Notes under the pieces: generated by a model
Seen by the model: the letters and a program-made list of their open reading frames with translations, nothing else
The model's database searches: none
What the model was told of the DNA's origin: nothing
From: Sycon ciliatum
Lineage: Eukaryota; Porifera; Calcarea; Leucosolenida; Sycettidae
Direction: 5' to 3'
DNA length: 64,000 nucleotides
Assembly (NCBI RefSeq): GCF_964019385.1
Contig: NC_088645.1
Span: 9,360,266 to 9,424,265, forward strand
Translations under genes and position numbers: made by a program
Shown here: positions 11,896 through 24,000 of the stretch, piece by piece
How positions within the stretch are numbered: the first letter of the stretch is position 1
How the letters are laid out: every line of letters starts with the position of its first letter

Positions 11896-12795
11896 GTTAC
11901 AACAGCAGTTCCATTTTGGTACATGCAAATGTATTTACTATCAGGTTGGTAACCATCAACTGCGGTGAGAAATGTTTCGTCCTGTCCAATGTAGAAGAGG
12001 CATAAAGGTGTGCTCCTATTCAAAGATGTAACCCTTGAAATGCGGAGTGTCGACAAACATTATTGTACCCATGATTAGAATCAAGAGTACATAGCCCTCC
12101 AGAGTGTGCAACTCCGGCATACAGTGATGTCCAGAGACTGCAGACAGAATTGCAAGTCCACATCAATTTTTAATTTTACAATGTGATGCTCCTAGTACGA
12201 ATGACATCACCGGCTTTGCCAAAGTGATGTAAAAGCGGAAAGCGCCCCCTCTCCCCCCCCCCAAATCTCATTGTCTAGCTATGTGATATATTCGTTTCCT
12301 GTACGAACTTGAAATGCACTATAAAGAGTGCAAAGGATTCCACGAGCGTTTTTCCTGCTTAGTCCCAGTAACTTTATAGGCAAATCCAGGTACTGCCAAT
12401 TTAGACATGAACGCAGTGCGTACTATCCCGCATCCTGCTTTGACCAATTAGCCATGCACACCAATACGATCTGCGGGTAGATAAATTATACGTGTTTCAC
12501 CAGATATGCATGTACTAGCTGTGATCTGGCATTCATTCATTCATTTCTCGAGTTTGCAGATCATGATACTCTTACCAGAGGTTCCAGTTTGAATGGGCGA
12601 GCGCGTCGCTCCGTCAGCTCCAACTACTCTCTGCCCTGAACTCAGCGTCACGACAGTGCACAAGAAAACTAGGAGCACCACCAGCCGGTGTCTCTTCCAT
12701 GTCATTCGCCCCATCTCACGTCCAGTTCTCCAGCGACCAAAACCGGGAATAGAGTAGACCGGTAGTTCTAGAAATCTTTCTTTCTTCGTCAACAC

Positions 12796-13140
12796 TCAGA
12801 TTCTGTTGTGAAACGGGTTCAGCCGAGCGGAACGTAATGAGACTATTCAGATGAGATGACTGACGTCTGCACTCTCTACTTCCACAATTCTAGTCTTCGC
12901 GCAACTGTGCGACTGAGCTCGAATGCTTGCGCGCTCCAGTAACGGTGGTGGCCGTATGTGTCTCGGATCCAACATGCACTGTCAAACTGCAATGCCATGG
13001 CTGTGGTACATGATGTTCCTGACACACTGACACACTGACACACTGACACACTGACACACTGGGTACTACATGTAGTAGAATGATTCCACATGAGTGTAAC
13101 TGCTTTGCCACGGAGTCGCACACTGAAACACTAGTTCAAG
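12796..13140 (-). promoter_or_regulatory. Conserved 5' flank of gene A
   Basis: This stretch is highly similar to the flank of gene B (about 31823-32172) and partly to that of gene C (about 60400-60780), so it probably holds the promoter and 5' UTR. I cannot place a TATA box or start site. An 8-bp ACACTGAC tandem array lies at about 13018-13060. Confidence 0.45.
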
Positions 13141-13238
13141 GTTTCCAGCGAATACAGTACACCTCTCCATCATTTAGAAAAGCGATCCTGTCAGCTTTTC
13201 TATTATTGTGTTCACATGGCAAGAAAAACGACACCGCT

Positions 13239-13317
13239 ATGCTACGTAAGTTTCTACGTAAGGTGCTCGGTATTTCACTTAGGCTACGTAAGTCTCTACG
13301 TAAGGTGCTCGGTATTA
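13239..13317. repeat. Short tandem repeat, unit about 42 bp
   Basis: Two copies of a unit that includes CTACGTAAG and GGTGCTCGGTATT. Part of the 13135-15905 block missing from the gene B copy. Confidence 0.75.
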
Positions 13318-14331
13318 TCTACCAACGGGTGGTAGCCGCGTGCTGTGCACGCGCACGGCAGACATTGTGTTGCAGTGCAGTCCGTGTTCGGATGTGCATG
13401 CGCGAGGAACTTCCTCCTTTGGAACTGCTTCTTGTATGAGCTGTTTCGGATATTTCGTCTCCTGGCCTGGCTTATTTCGTTTCTGCGCTGCTGAGACCTC
13501 CTTTCGCGGAATATTACTCAATGACAGGTGAGTTGACCAGTTCCCTTTTATTCATTTCCTTGTGTTGACTCTTTCATTTACGAAAAGTGTGCTCATTTTG
13601 GGCGGAATGCAATAAATAATGGAACAGCTGACAGGATCTCTTTTCTAAATTTAGCTTTTCCGCTGCCCAGGCCTCCTTTTACGGAATACTCGATGACAGG
13701 TGATCTCTGGGTTGACCGGTTTCCTTCGATTCATTTGCTTATGCTCACCCTTTCATTTACGGAAACGTGTGCTGATTTTATTCGGATTTAGATCCATTTT
13801 TATCTCTTTGCCCTTGTCTACAGTGTGCGAAGAACGCGAGTTCACCTTCTTGACGGTGAGGCTTATGTTAGATGTGTTGTCGAAATACTCATATTCATTG
13901 TACATTGGTACGTTACAAGTAAGGCACTGGTCAGTGGCATACTATCGTTGGCAGTTCCCAATCTGGAGGGAAAGGTTCAAGGACCCATTGACCGAGTTTG
14001 CAAAATAAATTCGCATATCAGGGAACATCTCCATTGTGGAGAGTTTCAGTAAACTTATTTGCTTCATACGAAACAAGTCAAAGGGTGCAGTCTCGTCTCG
14101 TCAAGATCTCGTACTTGTATGTTTGGATTTGTTTACTCGAGTCTGGGCTGTTTGATTTATTATTTGTGAGTTACGCCGAGATTGCACTGCCCCAAATGAA
14201 GTTTCGTGCCGCCAAAGCAAGAATTACGATCTGCAAACTGTTTGTAGTACCTGCAAGAATGTGGAGTACATGTATCGTACTTTCTCTGTTGCTGTTTCAG
14301 TTGCCGTCATGTTGCTAAAGAAACGTTCAGT
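13318..14331. other. No gene seen; single-copy spacer
   Basis: This stretch lies upstream of gene A. It has no family exon, no repeat shared with the rest of the window, and no open frame with a motif I recognise. Related phrases such as GACAGGTGA plus GTTGACC recur at about 13524 and 13694, suggesting an imperfect local duplication. Confidence 0.4.
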
Positions 14332-14611
14332 AGAGAGGTTCTGCAAAACAAAAATTCGAACGAAGTTTCGCGACAGTCCTTGCGAAAGTGTGTACGAATT
14401 TTTGCACGAAGTTTGCGTTCTGCACATTTTCGTAGTTTGCGCTGGCCAAGTGCACGTACGCCATGACCCGATCACACGAAAGTGTGTGCGACTGTTCATT
14501 TCGCGTTCCCTGCAAGTTTCGCATCCAAAGCTGCGAAAGTTCGTGCGAAGTTTCGCACCTCCTGATGTAGAGGGAAAGTTTGTACGCATTTTCGTTTTGC
14601 AGAACCTCTCT
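14332..14611. mobile_element. MITE with long imperfect terminal inverted repeats
   Basis: 280 bp. The ends AGAGAGGTTCTGCAAAACAA and the complement match over about 25 bp. The interior has repeated inverted GCGAAAGT / CGAAGTTTCG motifs and can fold over its whole length. AGT on both sides may be a 3-bp target duplication. No coding content. Confidence 0.7.
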
Positions 14612-15467
14612 AGTGACTCATTTGTTTCATACGAGACGAGTCAATGAGTTGGTGTGGCTTAGAATCTTTCGCTGTAGAAGAAATCTATTCGTATGTCTAT
14701 TGGAGAAATAATTGTATTCACTGGTTATAAAATAGGTTAAGACAAACTCACAGAATAAATACCATCGGTCCCTTGGTGTTCGTCCTAAAGAGGTTCGACT
14801 GGATATCATTCAAACTCACCAAAAGATGTGTAAGATTTTATTATTATGGAGTGCCTTGTTTATTTCTCAGTACCTCCAACCATAGCCTTGCCCCTTTTAT
14901 CCTCAGGATCAGTGTAGTTGTTGGAACGATATGTCGGACTCGACAATGTATTTATTTACATTTTAATACATGTATATTGTTCCTCCTTTGCTGTGTTGTT
15001 TTAGAAAATCGTGGACTAACAGTTTGAAGTCATTGAACTACTTCCAAAAGTTGTATCGACATCAACAGGGTTACGATTTCAGTGCAATACGATGCAGGAT
15101 GACCTTATCACGATAACCCATGATTACAAACCATTATAAACACAGAATCAACAAAAACATCTGCGACACGCACCTGGTTACATTTCTCAAATAAATCTGA
15201 AATATCTGAAAGGCAAGACAATTTTATGACAGAGTCATGAAATTCTGCTACAGCAACATGCACAGAATGACCTCCGTATAAAAAGAAGTATCACCACGGT
15301 CCACCACAACTCACATGTTTCCCCGCAGAAGAACATGCTTGTGCCATTTTCTGCAAGAAAAGGCTTGCACATCAATGCGTATAATACAGTATTGATATGA
15401 TGTGAAGGCCATCATTTACATGTTGATATAGGGCATTCCATTGATTGGTGACAGAAAAAACAAAAGA

Positions 15468-15888
15468 AATTATAGCAATAAAAACTGCTTTATGGCAGTT
15501 TTCTAAAAAAAGTTATTGTGTTCTAATCCATGGACCCCGTCTAAAAAGTAATAAATTAACAAAATGTGATAGCTGAAAATTAAAATTTCACACAAAACCT
15601 CACAATAATCACACACAGAATGAAAAGCTACATGTAGAAGACCTTTTCCCCTCGTGATCCTCTTTCCTTTGCATGCATGACATGCATGTTGCCAATTGTT
15701 GGTGCAGTACAAGTCTAGTGTTGAAAGCAGCATTTCAAGTGTTGTGATTATTGTGAGGTTTTGTGTGAAATTTTAATTTTCAGCTATCACATTTTGTTAA
15801 TTTCTTACTTTTTAGACGGGGTCCATGGACTAGAACACAATAACTTTTTTTAGAAAACTGCCATAAAGCAGTTTTTATTGCTATAATT
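15468..15888. mobile_element. Foldback element with ~145-bp inverted arms
   Basis: Arms at about 15468-15613 and 15742-15888 are almost perfect inverted copies, starting AATTATAGCAATAAAAACTG. The loop of about 130 bp has no gene. The near-identity of the arms suggests a young element. It lies in the block missing from the B copy. Confidence 0.85.
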
Positions 15889-16037
15889 CATACTGTGGGG
15901 GTTCTCATTTGCAGTGGTGACCTGTCAGTTTGACTCGCATAGGTTTTAGCGCTGTGGGCAATCTGGCAATCTCGACATGATCACTATTCATATTCAAATA
16001 TGGCATGCCTCATTTCCTCACAGACAAGTGCCCTGAA

Positions 16038-16284
16038 TAGGCATCGGCGGATAACGCGCGAACAGGTGGCAGATTCTGCTCGAAAAGGTGGCAGATTCTG
16101 CTCGAAAAGGTGGCAGATTCTGCTCGAAAAGCAGTGAAATTGGCAGAACCCTACAAACCTTATGGCGGGCAATTCCTCGAATTCTGCTCAATTTCATTAT
16201 CCACATACCAAACATGCATGAAAATTACCAGAAAAAGTACCGAATTCTGCCAATTTTTCTGCCGGCATTATCCGCAACGGCCTA
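16038..16284. mobile_element. MITE, TAGGC..GCGGATAA family
   Basis: 247 bp, with ends TAGGCATCGGCGGATAA and TTATCCGCAACGGCCTA. The interior has a 22-bp tandem containing GGTGGCAGATTCTGCTCGAA. Other copies: 22295-22502, 32304-34754 (split by a LINE), 38244-38357 (partial), 61423-61627. Flanks GCCCTGAA and GCCTTCAA may be a decayed 8-bp duplication. Confidence 0.8.
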
Positions 16285-16584
16285 GCCTTCAATAGAGGTG
16301 TTTAGAAGGCGGACGAACGTTGGTGACCATTTCTATTTATTTATTTATTTTGACCTGCAACTCCCTGGTGCCGAAAGGCGGGCTCACGCCCCTACATGGC
16401 TAATTCTCCTGGTCTAACCCCCAAGACGAAAATGATAGTAGCCGACTGGCCGAAATTAATATAATAAATATACTCAATCTGCGGACAGCATGCTGTTTCG
16501 TTCTTTTTGAACTCATCTGCGCAGCACAGAGGAAATGAGGCCGAACCTGATAGCAATGGAAATAAAAATTTCCAATCAGGCCCT

Positions 16585-16965
16585 GTACATATGCGTATTT
16601 GTACTTGGTCAGAGGTACTAGTGTCCAGTTGACGATGAAACCATGGCATATCTGTGTTGTCACAACAAGTACCACCAGCAGTACATTGACTGGTGTTGCT
16701 CCATGCATGGTTGGCTGGGCTGAATGTCCAGGGCCTGTGATCAGGTCCTTGATCAGCGCAATATTAGTGGCTACCAACAAATGATGGAGGTGGTGGACCG
16801 GGTTGTGAGCTACAAGGACAGTGAACCGCTGAACCATGATCACCAAAAGCAGCTGCGTATGTCCATAGAAGACGCATTGGAGAACCATGTGTGATAGAGA
16901 CACCATCCACGTATCAGCTATTCAATGGGACACTACCAGAACCTCCGGCGCCAGCGAACGAATCC
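16585..16965 (-). pseudogene. Decayed last exon (CPC/CC/PWF domain)
   Basis: The minus strand carries the last-exon signature: YVDGVSITHGSP, HCPC, SFVGSH, QCTAGGTCC, MPWFHRQL, QIRICT. At least two in-frame stops are visible, one in the AWxxDG-type linker and one in place of the first Y of the SHYYC motif, and the end after ICT is replaced by other sequence. A sister copy with the same lesions is at 34997-35390, so decay preceded the large duplication. Confidence 0.75.
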
Positions 16966-17029
16966 AAAGTTAAATCCACAAATACAAAAAAAGAGAGAGA
17001 GAGCATGCTACGTTATGTGCAGCTAGAGG

Positions 17030-17408
17030 TACCGTACTCGCGCGATTGGTGCCCCCGGGACACCAAGTTTTAAACGTCCATCACAGATGGGGCACAATTC
17101 AAGAGAGGGCATTATTCAAGAGAGGGCACTGTTCAAGAGAGGGCATTATTCAAGAGAGATAATTAGTTTCTCAATGCTGGTACATTAACGTTATCCCGCA
17201 CAAAACAAAGAAGACAAAGAAAATCATAGCCTAAAGTTTAATGTTAACTATCACGACTCGACAGAAAGAGCAACCAGAACTGCGATTTCCATCCTGAAAC
17301 CACCAGTTCAATGACATAGACAAGCCCATCACCAAACGTGGACTTGTGCTTCGTTACAAGTCTGTGGGGGCACTATTCAAGAGGGGCTTTAATCTCGCGA
17401 GTCCGGTA
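17030..17408. mobile_element. MITE with TACCGTACTCGCGCG ends
   Basis: The ends TACCGTACTCGCGCGATT and AATCTCGCGAGTCCGGTA are inverted copies. Subterminal repeats AAGAGAGGGCATTATTC recur three to four times. The sister copy is at 35446-35795, and an inverted relative lies around 37876-38530. Confidence 0.7.
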
Positions 17409-17566
17409 CTTCAGATATTCCTTATGAAACAAATTCGTATACGGTTACTAGGCAACCTAGCACCTCTTTAATACCGAAATGGCTTGGACATAGTATTTCT
17501 AGTTACCCCTGGTATGCCTAGGCAACTTGTATTTTGAATAAAAGATTCATGGCTGCCAGTGATTAA

Positions 17567-18612
17567 GGGGGCACATCACCCAAAAATTCGCTAAAAAATC
17601 GAATTTGTAAATTCATATTGAGTGCTACGTCAGTTGAAAGAGCATGAATAGCTGCAAATTCTCTGAAAACTGTGTCCCTATCTGACCAGCCGTTCAAGAG
17701 TTATGGCCGAAAATGTGCCCTTGCAAGGAAAGATTTTTTTGTTGCATGCTGTCATTTGTTGGCAGCACTGTATTTGAATGTGAGCAGACCGTGCGCAACT
17801 TGTCGTATTATGGAAACACGCGAAAGTGTGCAGAATTTTGCCCCAAGTCCAAAAAAGTCCAAAAAATCACGTTAAAAAACCACGTATTGGGCTGCACGGC
17901 GGCGGGCGAAGCCCGCCGCCGTGCAGCAGGACTTTTGCCAGCACCCTCGTGACGTTGCAGATATGTGGCTTGATTATTGTAGTTGACGTTGATTTAGTGA
18001 CTTTGGCAAGTTTGAGTCGTGTCAAGAAGTCAGGTAGGATTCAGTACTAGGCAGTAGTGAAACGTGAGTGGCAGTCTTTGCCGGTTTCTGAGGGCATCCT
18101 GGATTTGGTTTGCAGCGCTGTGGAAATGGCTTGCTGTGGAGGTCCCAGCACTGGATGTTGTATCAAAGGTACGACCTCGTAGCACGTGCCAAACCTAAAA
18201 AAATTCAAAAATTGCCTTGGGTCTGTGGGAGTCCGTGAAAGAACGCCCACTCGTTCCGTTGTGACAGATTCCAGGGCCACGTTGAGGGGCCCTACCCCAC
18301 CACCCATGGCTGCTTCTGGACTAGTTTTAGGTTTGGGTCCCGCGCACGGACAGAATGGGCACGAAAATGTGAAAAAAATGTAAATGCATTTGTTTGGCTC
18401 CTGGGTGGCTCGCACACCGTAGCACTATGCCGGAAATTTGAGTTTTTCCGGCCTGGAAAGCCTGTCAGTGAGACGCAAGAACTTGTAAATCATGTCCTGA
18501 GGGCCAGCATAGTGGCAGGAGTGTGTGGTCAAAATTTCACTCAAATCCACTGAGAAACACCAAAGTTACGGTCAATTGAATGCCATATGAAATTTTTGGG
18601 TGATGTGCCCCC
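17567..18612. mobile_element. TTAA-flanked (piggyBac-like) non-autonomous element, copy 1
   Basis: 1046 bp, with ends GGGGGCACATCACCCAAAAA and its complement, flanked by TTAA (17563-17566 and 18613-18616). TTAA duplications are the hallmark of piggyBac. No transposase-sized frame is present. A perfect hairpin, 14-bp stem GCACGGCGGCGGGC with a 3-base loop, sits at 17898-17928. Copy 2 follows, sharing the middle TTAA. The duplicate spacer near 36018 lacks both copies. Confidence 0.85.
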
Positions 18613-18616
18613 TTAA

Positions 18617-19662
18617 GGGGGCACATCACCCAAAAAGTCGCTGAAAAATCGAATTTGTAAATTCATATTGAGTGCTACGTCAGTTGAAAGAGCATGAATA
18701 GCTGCAAATTCTCTGAAAACTTTGTCCCTATCTGACCAGCCGTTCAAGAGTTATGGCCGAAAATGTGCCCTTGCAAGGAAAGATTTTTTTGTTGCATGCT
18801 GTCATTTGTTGGCAGCACTGTATTTGAATGTGAGCAGACCGTGCGCAACTTGTCGTATTATGGAAACACGCGAAAGTGTGCAGAATTTTGCCCCAAGTCC
18901 AAAAAAGTCCAAAAAATCACGTTAAAAAACCACGTATTGGGCTGCACGGCGGCGGGCGAAGCCCGCCGCCGTGCAGCAGGACTTTTGCCAGCACCCTCGT
19001 GACGTTGCAGATATGTGGCTTGATTATTGTAGTTGACGTTGATTTAGTGACTTTGGCAAGTTTGAGTCGTGTCAAGAAGTCAGGTAGGATTCAGTACTAG
19101 GCAGTAGTGAAACGTGAGTGGCAGTCTTTGCCGGTTTCTGAGGGCATCCTGGATTTGGTTTGCAGCGCTGTGGAAATGGCTTGCTGTGGAGGTCCCAGCA
19201 CTGGATGTTGTATCAAAGGTACGACCTCGTAGCACGTGCCAAACCTAAAAAAATTCAAAAATTGCCTTGGGTCTGTGGGAGTCCGTGAAAGAACGCCCAC
19301 TCGTTCCGTTGTGACAGATTCCAGGGCCACGTTGAGGGGCCCTACCCCACCACCCATGGCTGCTTCTGGACTAGTTTTAGGTTTGGGTCCCGCGCACGGA
19401 CAGAATGGGCACGAAAATGTGAAAAAAATGTAAATGCATTTGTTTGGCTCCTGGGTGGCTCGCACACCGTAGCACTATGCCGGAAATTTGAGTTTTTCCG
19501 GCCTGGAAAGCCTGTCAGTGAGACGCAAGAACTTGTAAATCATGTCCTGAGGGCCAGCATAGTGGCAGGAGTGTGTGGTCAAAATTTCACTCAAATCCAC
19601 TGAGAAACACCAAAGTTACGGTCAATTGAATGCCATATGAAATTTTTGGGTGATGTGCCCCC
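18617..19662. mobile_element. TTAA-flanked (piggyBac-like) non-autonomous element, copy 2
   Basis: Same length (1046 bp) and orientation as copy 1, differing at only a handful of bases by eye, mostly near the left end. Flanked by TTAA at 18613-18616 and 19663-19666. Near-identity points to a very recent tandem gain. Confidence 0.85.
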
Positions 19663-20471
19663 TTAATGAGCATATTCGACAAGGTATGTAATTACTGGCA
19701 CCTGTGGCGGAATCAAAATAATGCTGAACTAATAGATAAAGCTGCAGTATTCAAATTGTACTTTTGGAATCGTCCAAGAAGATGACTACTTTTTATGATG
19801 AGTCCAGCCTTGATGAAGCGTACTGATCAGTTGAGTCTAGTTGTTGTGATGCCGTCGCGTAAAGCGCAAGTTGCAAGGCACAAATCCATGATGACAGCGA
19901 AAGAGGTAGAGCACTTTGGCAAAGGGTTTTCCCGAAATATTGGCTGGTGTATCTCTCCATCAATTACATCATGCATATTCGGCAGTGATTTTGGTTTGGT
20001 CAGGCCACCACCGGTGCACCACTCAAACTCGAGCTGTTATTTCATTTCACTTCAAGATTTATTCTTCGACGGTTCGGACTTGGACCGTCAGGAACAGATG
20101 CTTCAAGTATAGCGGCAGGAAGCGTTCATGCCTATCATGTGTAGTATAGCCTATCATGTGTAGTATCCTATCATGTGTTCTACAATTGGCTCTTCAAGTA
20201 TTCTCGGCTAATTTGTCGTGTCATTTTGGGTTGGGAAAGAACATACATATATCCGTCGCCCTCATGATACGGCAGCAGTGCCCAGTTATTTCATTCTTTC
20301 ACTGCTCCTTCCCATGCGCTGTCGGCCTTTCTCCACGAACTCTCAATCCAATCAGAGAGGATAATAGAATCAACGTATCCCTGTAGTGGCGTACTGTTTA
20401 ACACCATACAAAACAATGTAATGGTGTTTTAAGCTGTATGCCAGTGGTAGTGAAAGCAGTGTGTACATGTA

Positions 20472-20611
20472 CAGTGATGGCAACTGAAATCCGACCCCTG
20501 AGCGGTGCGCTCACATCGCAAAGACCCAAAACGGGATAGTAAAACTACGATTTAGAGCCAGCTAGAATGTGAACGCATCGCCAGGGTGTCGGATTTCAGT
20601 TGCCAGCACTG
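20472..20611. mobile_element. Small MITE, CAGTG.TGGCAACTG ends
   Basis: 140 bp, with ends CAGTGATGGCAACTGAAATC and the complement. The duplicate spacer (near 36975) reads straight through without it, so it inserted after the duplication or was lost cleanly. No coding content. Confidence 0.75.
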
Positions 20612-21008
20612 TGCTAAGGTGAGTACAGCATAGGTAATACCACAGAGAACGTCAACACGCTGGGCATTTACGCGATTATCTGAACATACACATCAAGACA
20701 ACTACTGTATTGCACGTGGCAAAAAATGCAAGTGCGACAAAAAGGAAGAACAGGTCCAGCTTTTCTTGAAGACCGTCTAAGTGCAAAGCAGAGATAACAT
20801 TAAGTTGACGTGTAAAATTCTATACTTGAAAATTAATTGCGAAAACGTAAAAGGATACTGAATCCTAGCCAATGGTGTGTGGTTGAATATGCAACTCAAC
20901 ATACGTATTAGTTTGAACCTTTTTTTTGTTCCCTATCATATGGTTGGCATTTGGCAAAGATACATGTATTAAACCTCAGCCAATTGAGATGGAAGAGCAC
21001 TGGATAAT

Positions 21009-24000
21009 TTACTTTACAAAGATAGCGGATTCATCAATGCCAACATTTTCATTCGAATTACCCTCATTTGCACAAATGCGAATTTGCACTGGAGCAGAGG
21101 TACTAATGTCGAGTCGACGATGAAACCATGGCATATCTGTGTTGTCACAACATGTACCACCAGCAGTACATTGACTGGTGTTGCTCCATGCATGGTCGGC
21201 TGGAGTGAATGTCCAGCGTGTCCAAGCATGGCCATTGTCAGCGCAATAATAGTGGCTACCGACAAATGATGGAGGTGGTGGACCGGGTTCTGGACTGCAC
21301 GGGCAATGGTAAATCGCGGATCCATGGTAAGAACTAGCTGTGTATGTCCATAGATGACGCATAGGAGAACCATATGTGACAGAGACACCATCCATATACC
21401 AGCTGTGCAAAGGGATATAGTCAGTAGATCCGACGTGGAACGCATCCAATGATTGATCCTGTGGCCAACGAGTGAAGAAATCGTTCAAGGACATAATGGT
21501 AGTTTTTAAAAGCAATAATGAATCTGCCCGCCACTTTCTTAATGAATCCACATTTCATAAATAAAGAGATTTTCGCAAGCTGGAAACTGTGCACATATAC
21601 CCCCGTGCACATTGAATTCCCAGCAAAACATTCAAGAGGTTGCGCTCAAACAACTGGATTTCGGGGCTATGCACGAGGCAGCCGTGATACAGGCATGGAC
21701 ACATGTGCCATGACCAACATCAGGACTGGACCCCTGCATAATGAGCATCAGGATTCAGGAGTGTCTGGATGATGGTGCAGTGCAGCTGAAAGTCTCAGCT
21801 GTGAAGGGCGCTGGCGGATGTACATGCATGTCGATGACGGTGCTAGCAAGACAATTAGGAAATACGTTCAAACCACATTTCAAGGACGAATAGCAATATA
21901 CCACACAACTTGTGTAGCTCCAAAGTCCTTTTAGGTTTTTTTGAAGAATATGAATTAAAATTCGACTCCGTTGGTAAACATTTTTAATGTAATAAGTAAC
22001 TCAGATTTTACTCACCCGATATCCTGTGACAAATCCCATCACTTCACTATACGATTCAATGGGTGATTGAAATGAAGCACCATGACAAGATGGACCGCTT
22101 GGCATAGTACACAGGTTGACTTGAAGATTTCCAAAACTCATGTTACCAGGACAACTGCCCTGCTGTGTGGGGTTGATGTAGGCAATTCTTGTCCAACCAC
22201 CACCATAGTGATCCATATCACAGTAGACCTACAAAACACGAGTATGACACAATGGGTGCAGTAAGGTACCATGGTAGTTCTATGGGTGGTGTGTAGGCAT
22301 ATGCGGATAATGCCGGCAGAAAAATTGGCAGAATTCGGTACTTTTTTTCTGGTAAGTTTCACGCATGTTTCGTATGTGGATAAAGAAATGGAGCAGAATT
22401 CGAGGAATTGCCCGCCATAAGGTTTGTATGGTTTTGCCAATTTTACTGCTTTTCGAGCAGAATCTGCCACCTTTTCGAGCAGAATCCGCCAATGCCTAGC
22501 ACTGGTGTGTGCATCGATAATCCAATATCAACACAAGGTCACATTGGACCTGTGTTTCCACCTTAGTTCGTTATACATGTACGTGACTCCGTATACATGT
22601 ACAGGTATGGTATTAAATAACCTAACACTGGTTAAAAAGCCTGTATTAGGTAAACCTTGTTTGTCTAAACATGTTGTCAGCATGTAACAAGACGGTACGA
22701 GAAGACTAAGACAACTCCCCTATAGTCTGTTTCAAAAAGATTTACAATCAGGTTTGGGTCTTAAAAAGTATGAAGGTAAGGGAAATTTGGACAACAAAGT
22801 ACATAGAATGGCTTGTTAGGACACGGCAAATTGTTCTGTGAAGGTTTCGGAACACTTGGACCAACCGTTAAGGAGTTAGAATTTCGGCCAGGTTTCCGGC
22901 CTTTTCCCATGGTTTACAATTTGCCCAGGAAGCCAGTATCGTTTTTTTTTATCAAAACCCACAATTTATCCTTTCCTTTTTGGCCTTGTGGTTATGAATG
23001 CTGTCTGCTGACCATGAAGTTGTGAGTTCAAATCCCAACCTATCCTCAAGTCAAACTTTTTTTTCATTTTTTTGGTGATCAAGCTGGTACAAGACAAAGA
23101 AGATGGCTGCACCAAACGACTTGTTGTTGGAGCTCGCGCTTCCTGCCGAACTGACTGACACTCGACTGGCTCACGCCATGTGAACACACCCACAACACTG
23201 CAATGGTGTGAGTGACATTATAATGGAAGTCATCGCGCTGTAGCTTTTTGAGATGTATTTTAGTATTTCAAGATCGCCAATTTATTTGAATTTAGCAGTC
23301 AACGCCGTCTTCTATCAGCGTTCACAAGCGTCTGCTTTTCTCAAAATGTCGTCGAAGTCACACGGATAGCTTTGCCAAGTCATGGCCTTGGGAATGAGTC
23401 CGTGTCGATGTCGTTTTCGTCACACGGTGAGTAAATTGCATCGGAGCTCAAAGAAACTAGTTTGGTCACAAAACGGACCCATGCAGCTCGTCAACATTTA
23501 CAACACTTTCGTTTCGACATGTCCTCCATTATCGATACGAGGAAGAATTCGTTTGTTGTAAACCAGACGTACATGACTGTGTCAACGTGAGTGAGTTGTC
23601 ATTTTTCCTGCTTTCGCGCGGAATATTTCTTCGAGTTCACTGTGACTTTTTCCAGGCAGCGCTCGAGTGCTCATACGGTAAGACGCCAAACTCTGCAGGC
23701 GATCGCCAGGATTGTAAATCTTTTTGAAACGGACTGTAGAATAGAGAGCGAGTCAGAACCGGGTCTAGCACCCATACGGTTCAGATGGTCACAACCGACC
23801 GGGGCTCTACCGACCGTGAATGGTTGTACTAGAAAGGTCACTGTTTCCGAACACGGTGTCCTCCACCTTGTAACATGCTGTCAAAATAACAACATGTACA
23901 TGTATGTATAGAAATAGTAATCGAAACGATGACCAGTGAAATCATAGTTTTAGATTGCAAGTACAAGAGCAAGAAGTTTACCTCCTTGGTTGATGTCTTC

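Larger units (their letters stand above)
1595..12714 (-). pseudogene. Gene A: duplicated secreted EGF/coiled-coil/fibrinogen-like gene, probably decayed
   Basis: This is the tandem duplicate of gene B. Exons, 5' to 3': 12576-12714 (start, signal peptide with KRHR then a LVVLLVFL core), 9852-10043, 8614-8751 (EGF), 7518-7637 (EGF), 6542-7092 (coiled coil), 4925-5000 (SCKEIQ), 4215-4264 (GMYRI), 3235-3447 (VYCDM..GGGWTR), 1595-2031 (CPC/CC/PWF domain, stop 1595-1597). The start at 12714 was chosen because the signal peptide follows directly and the matching ATG exists in B and C; an in-frame ATG at 12795 is A-specific. Two defects are visible. The exon 2 acceptor, AG in B at 29604-29605, reads AT in A at 10044-10045. 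The last exon lacks 10 bp near 1807 that B and the other copies have, shifting the frame before the TCC and PWF motifs. An RNA with altered splicing remains possible. Confidence 0.75.

Noticed and set aside
17672-19465. Repeated frames of 65-122 codons in the TTAA elements
   Set aside because: Exact repeats because the element is duplicated; no transposase motif, so not called as genes.
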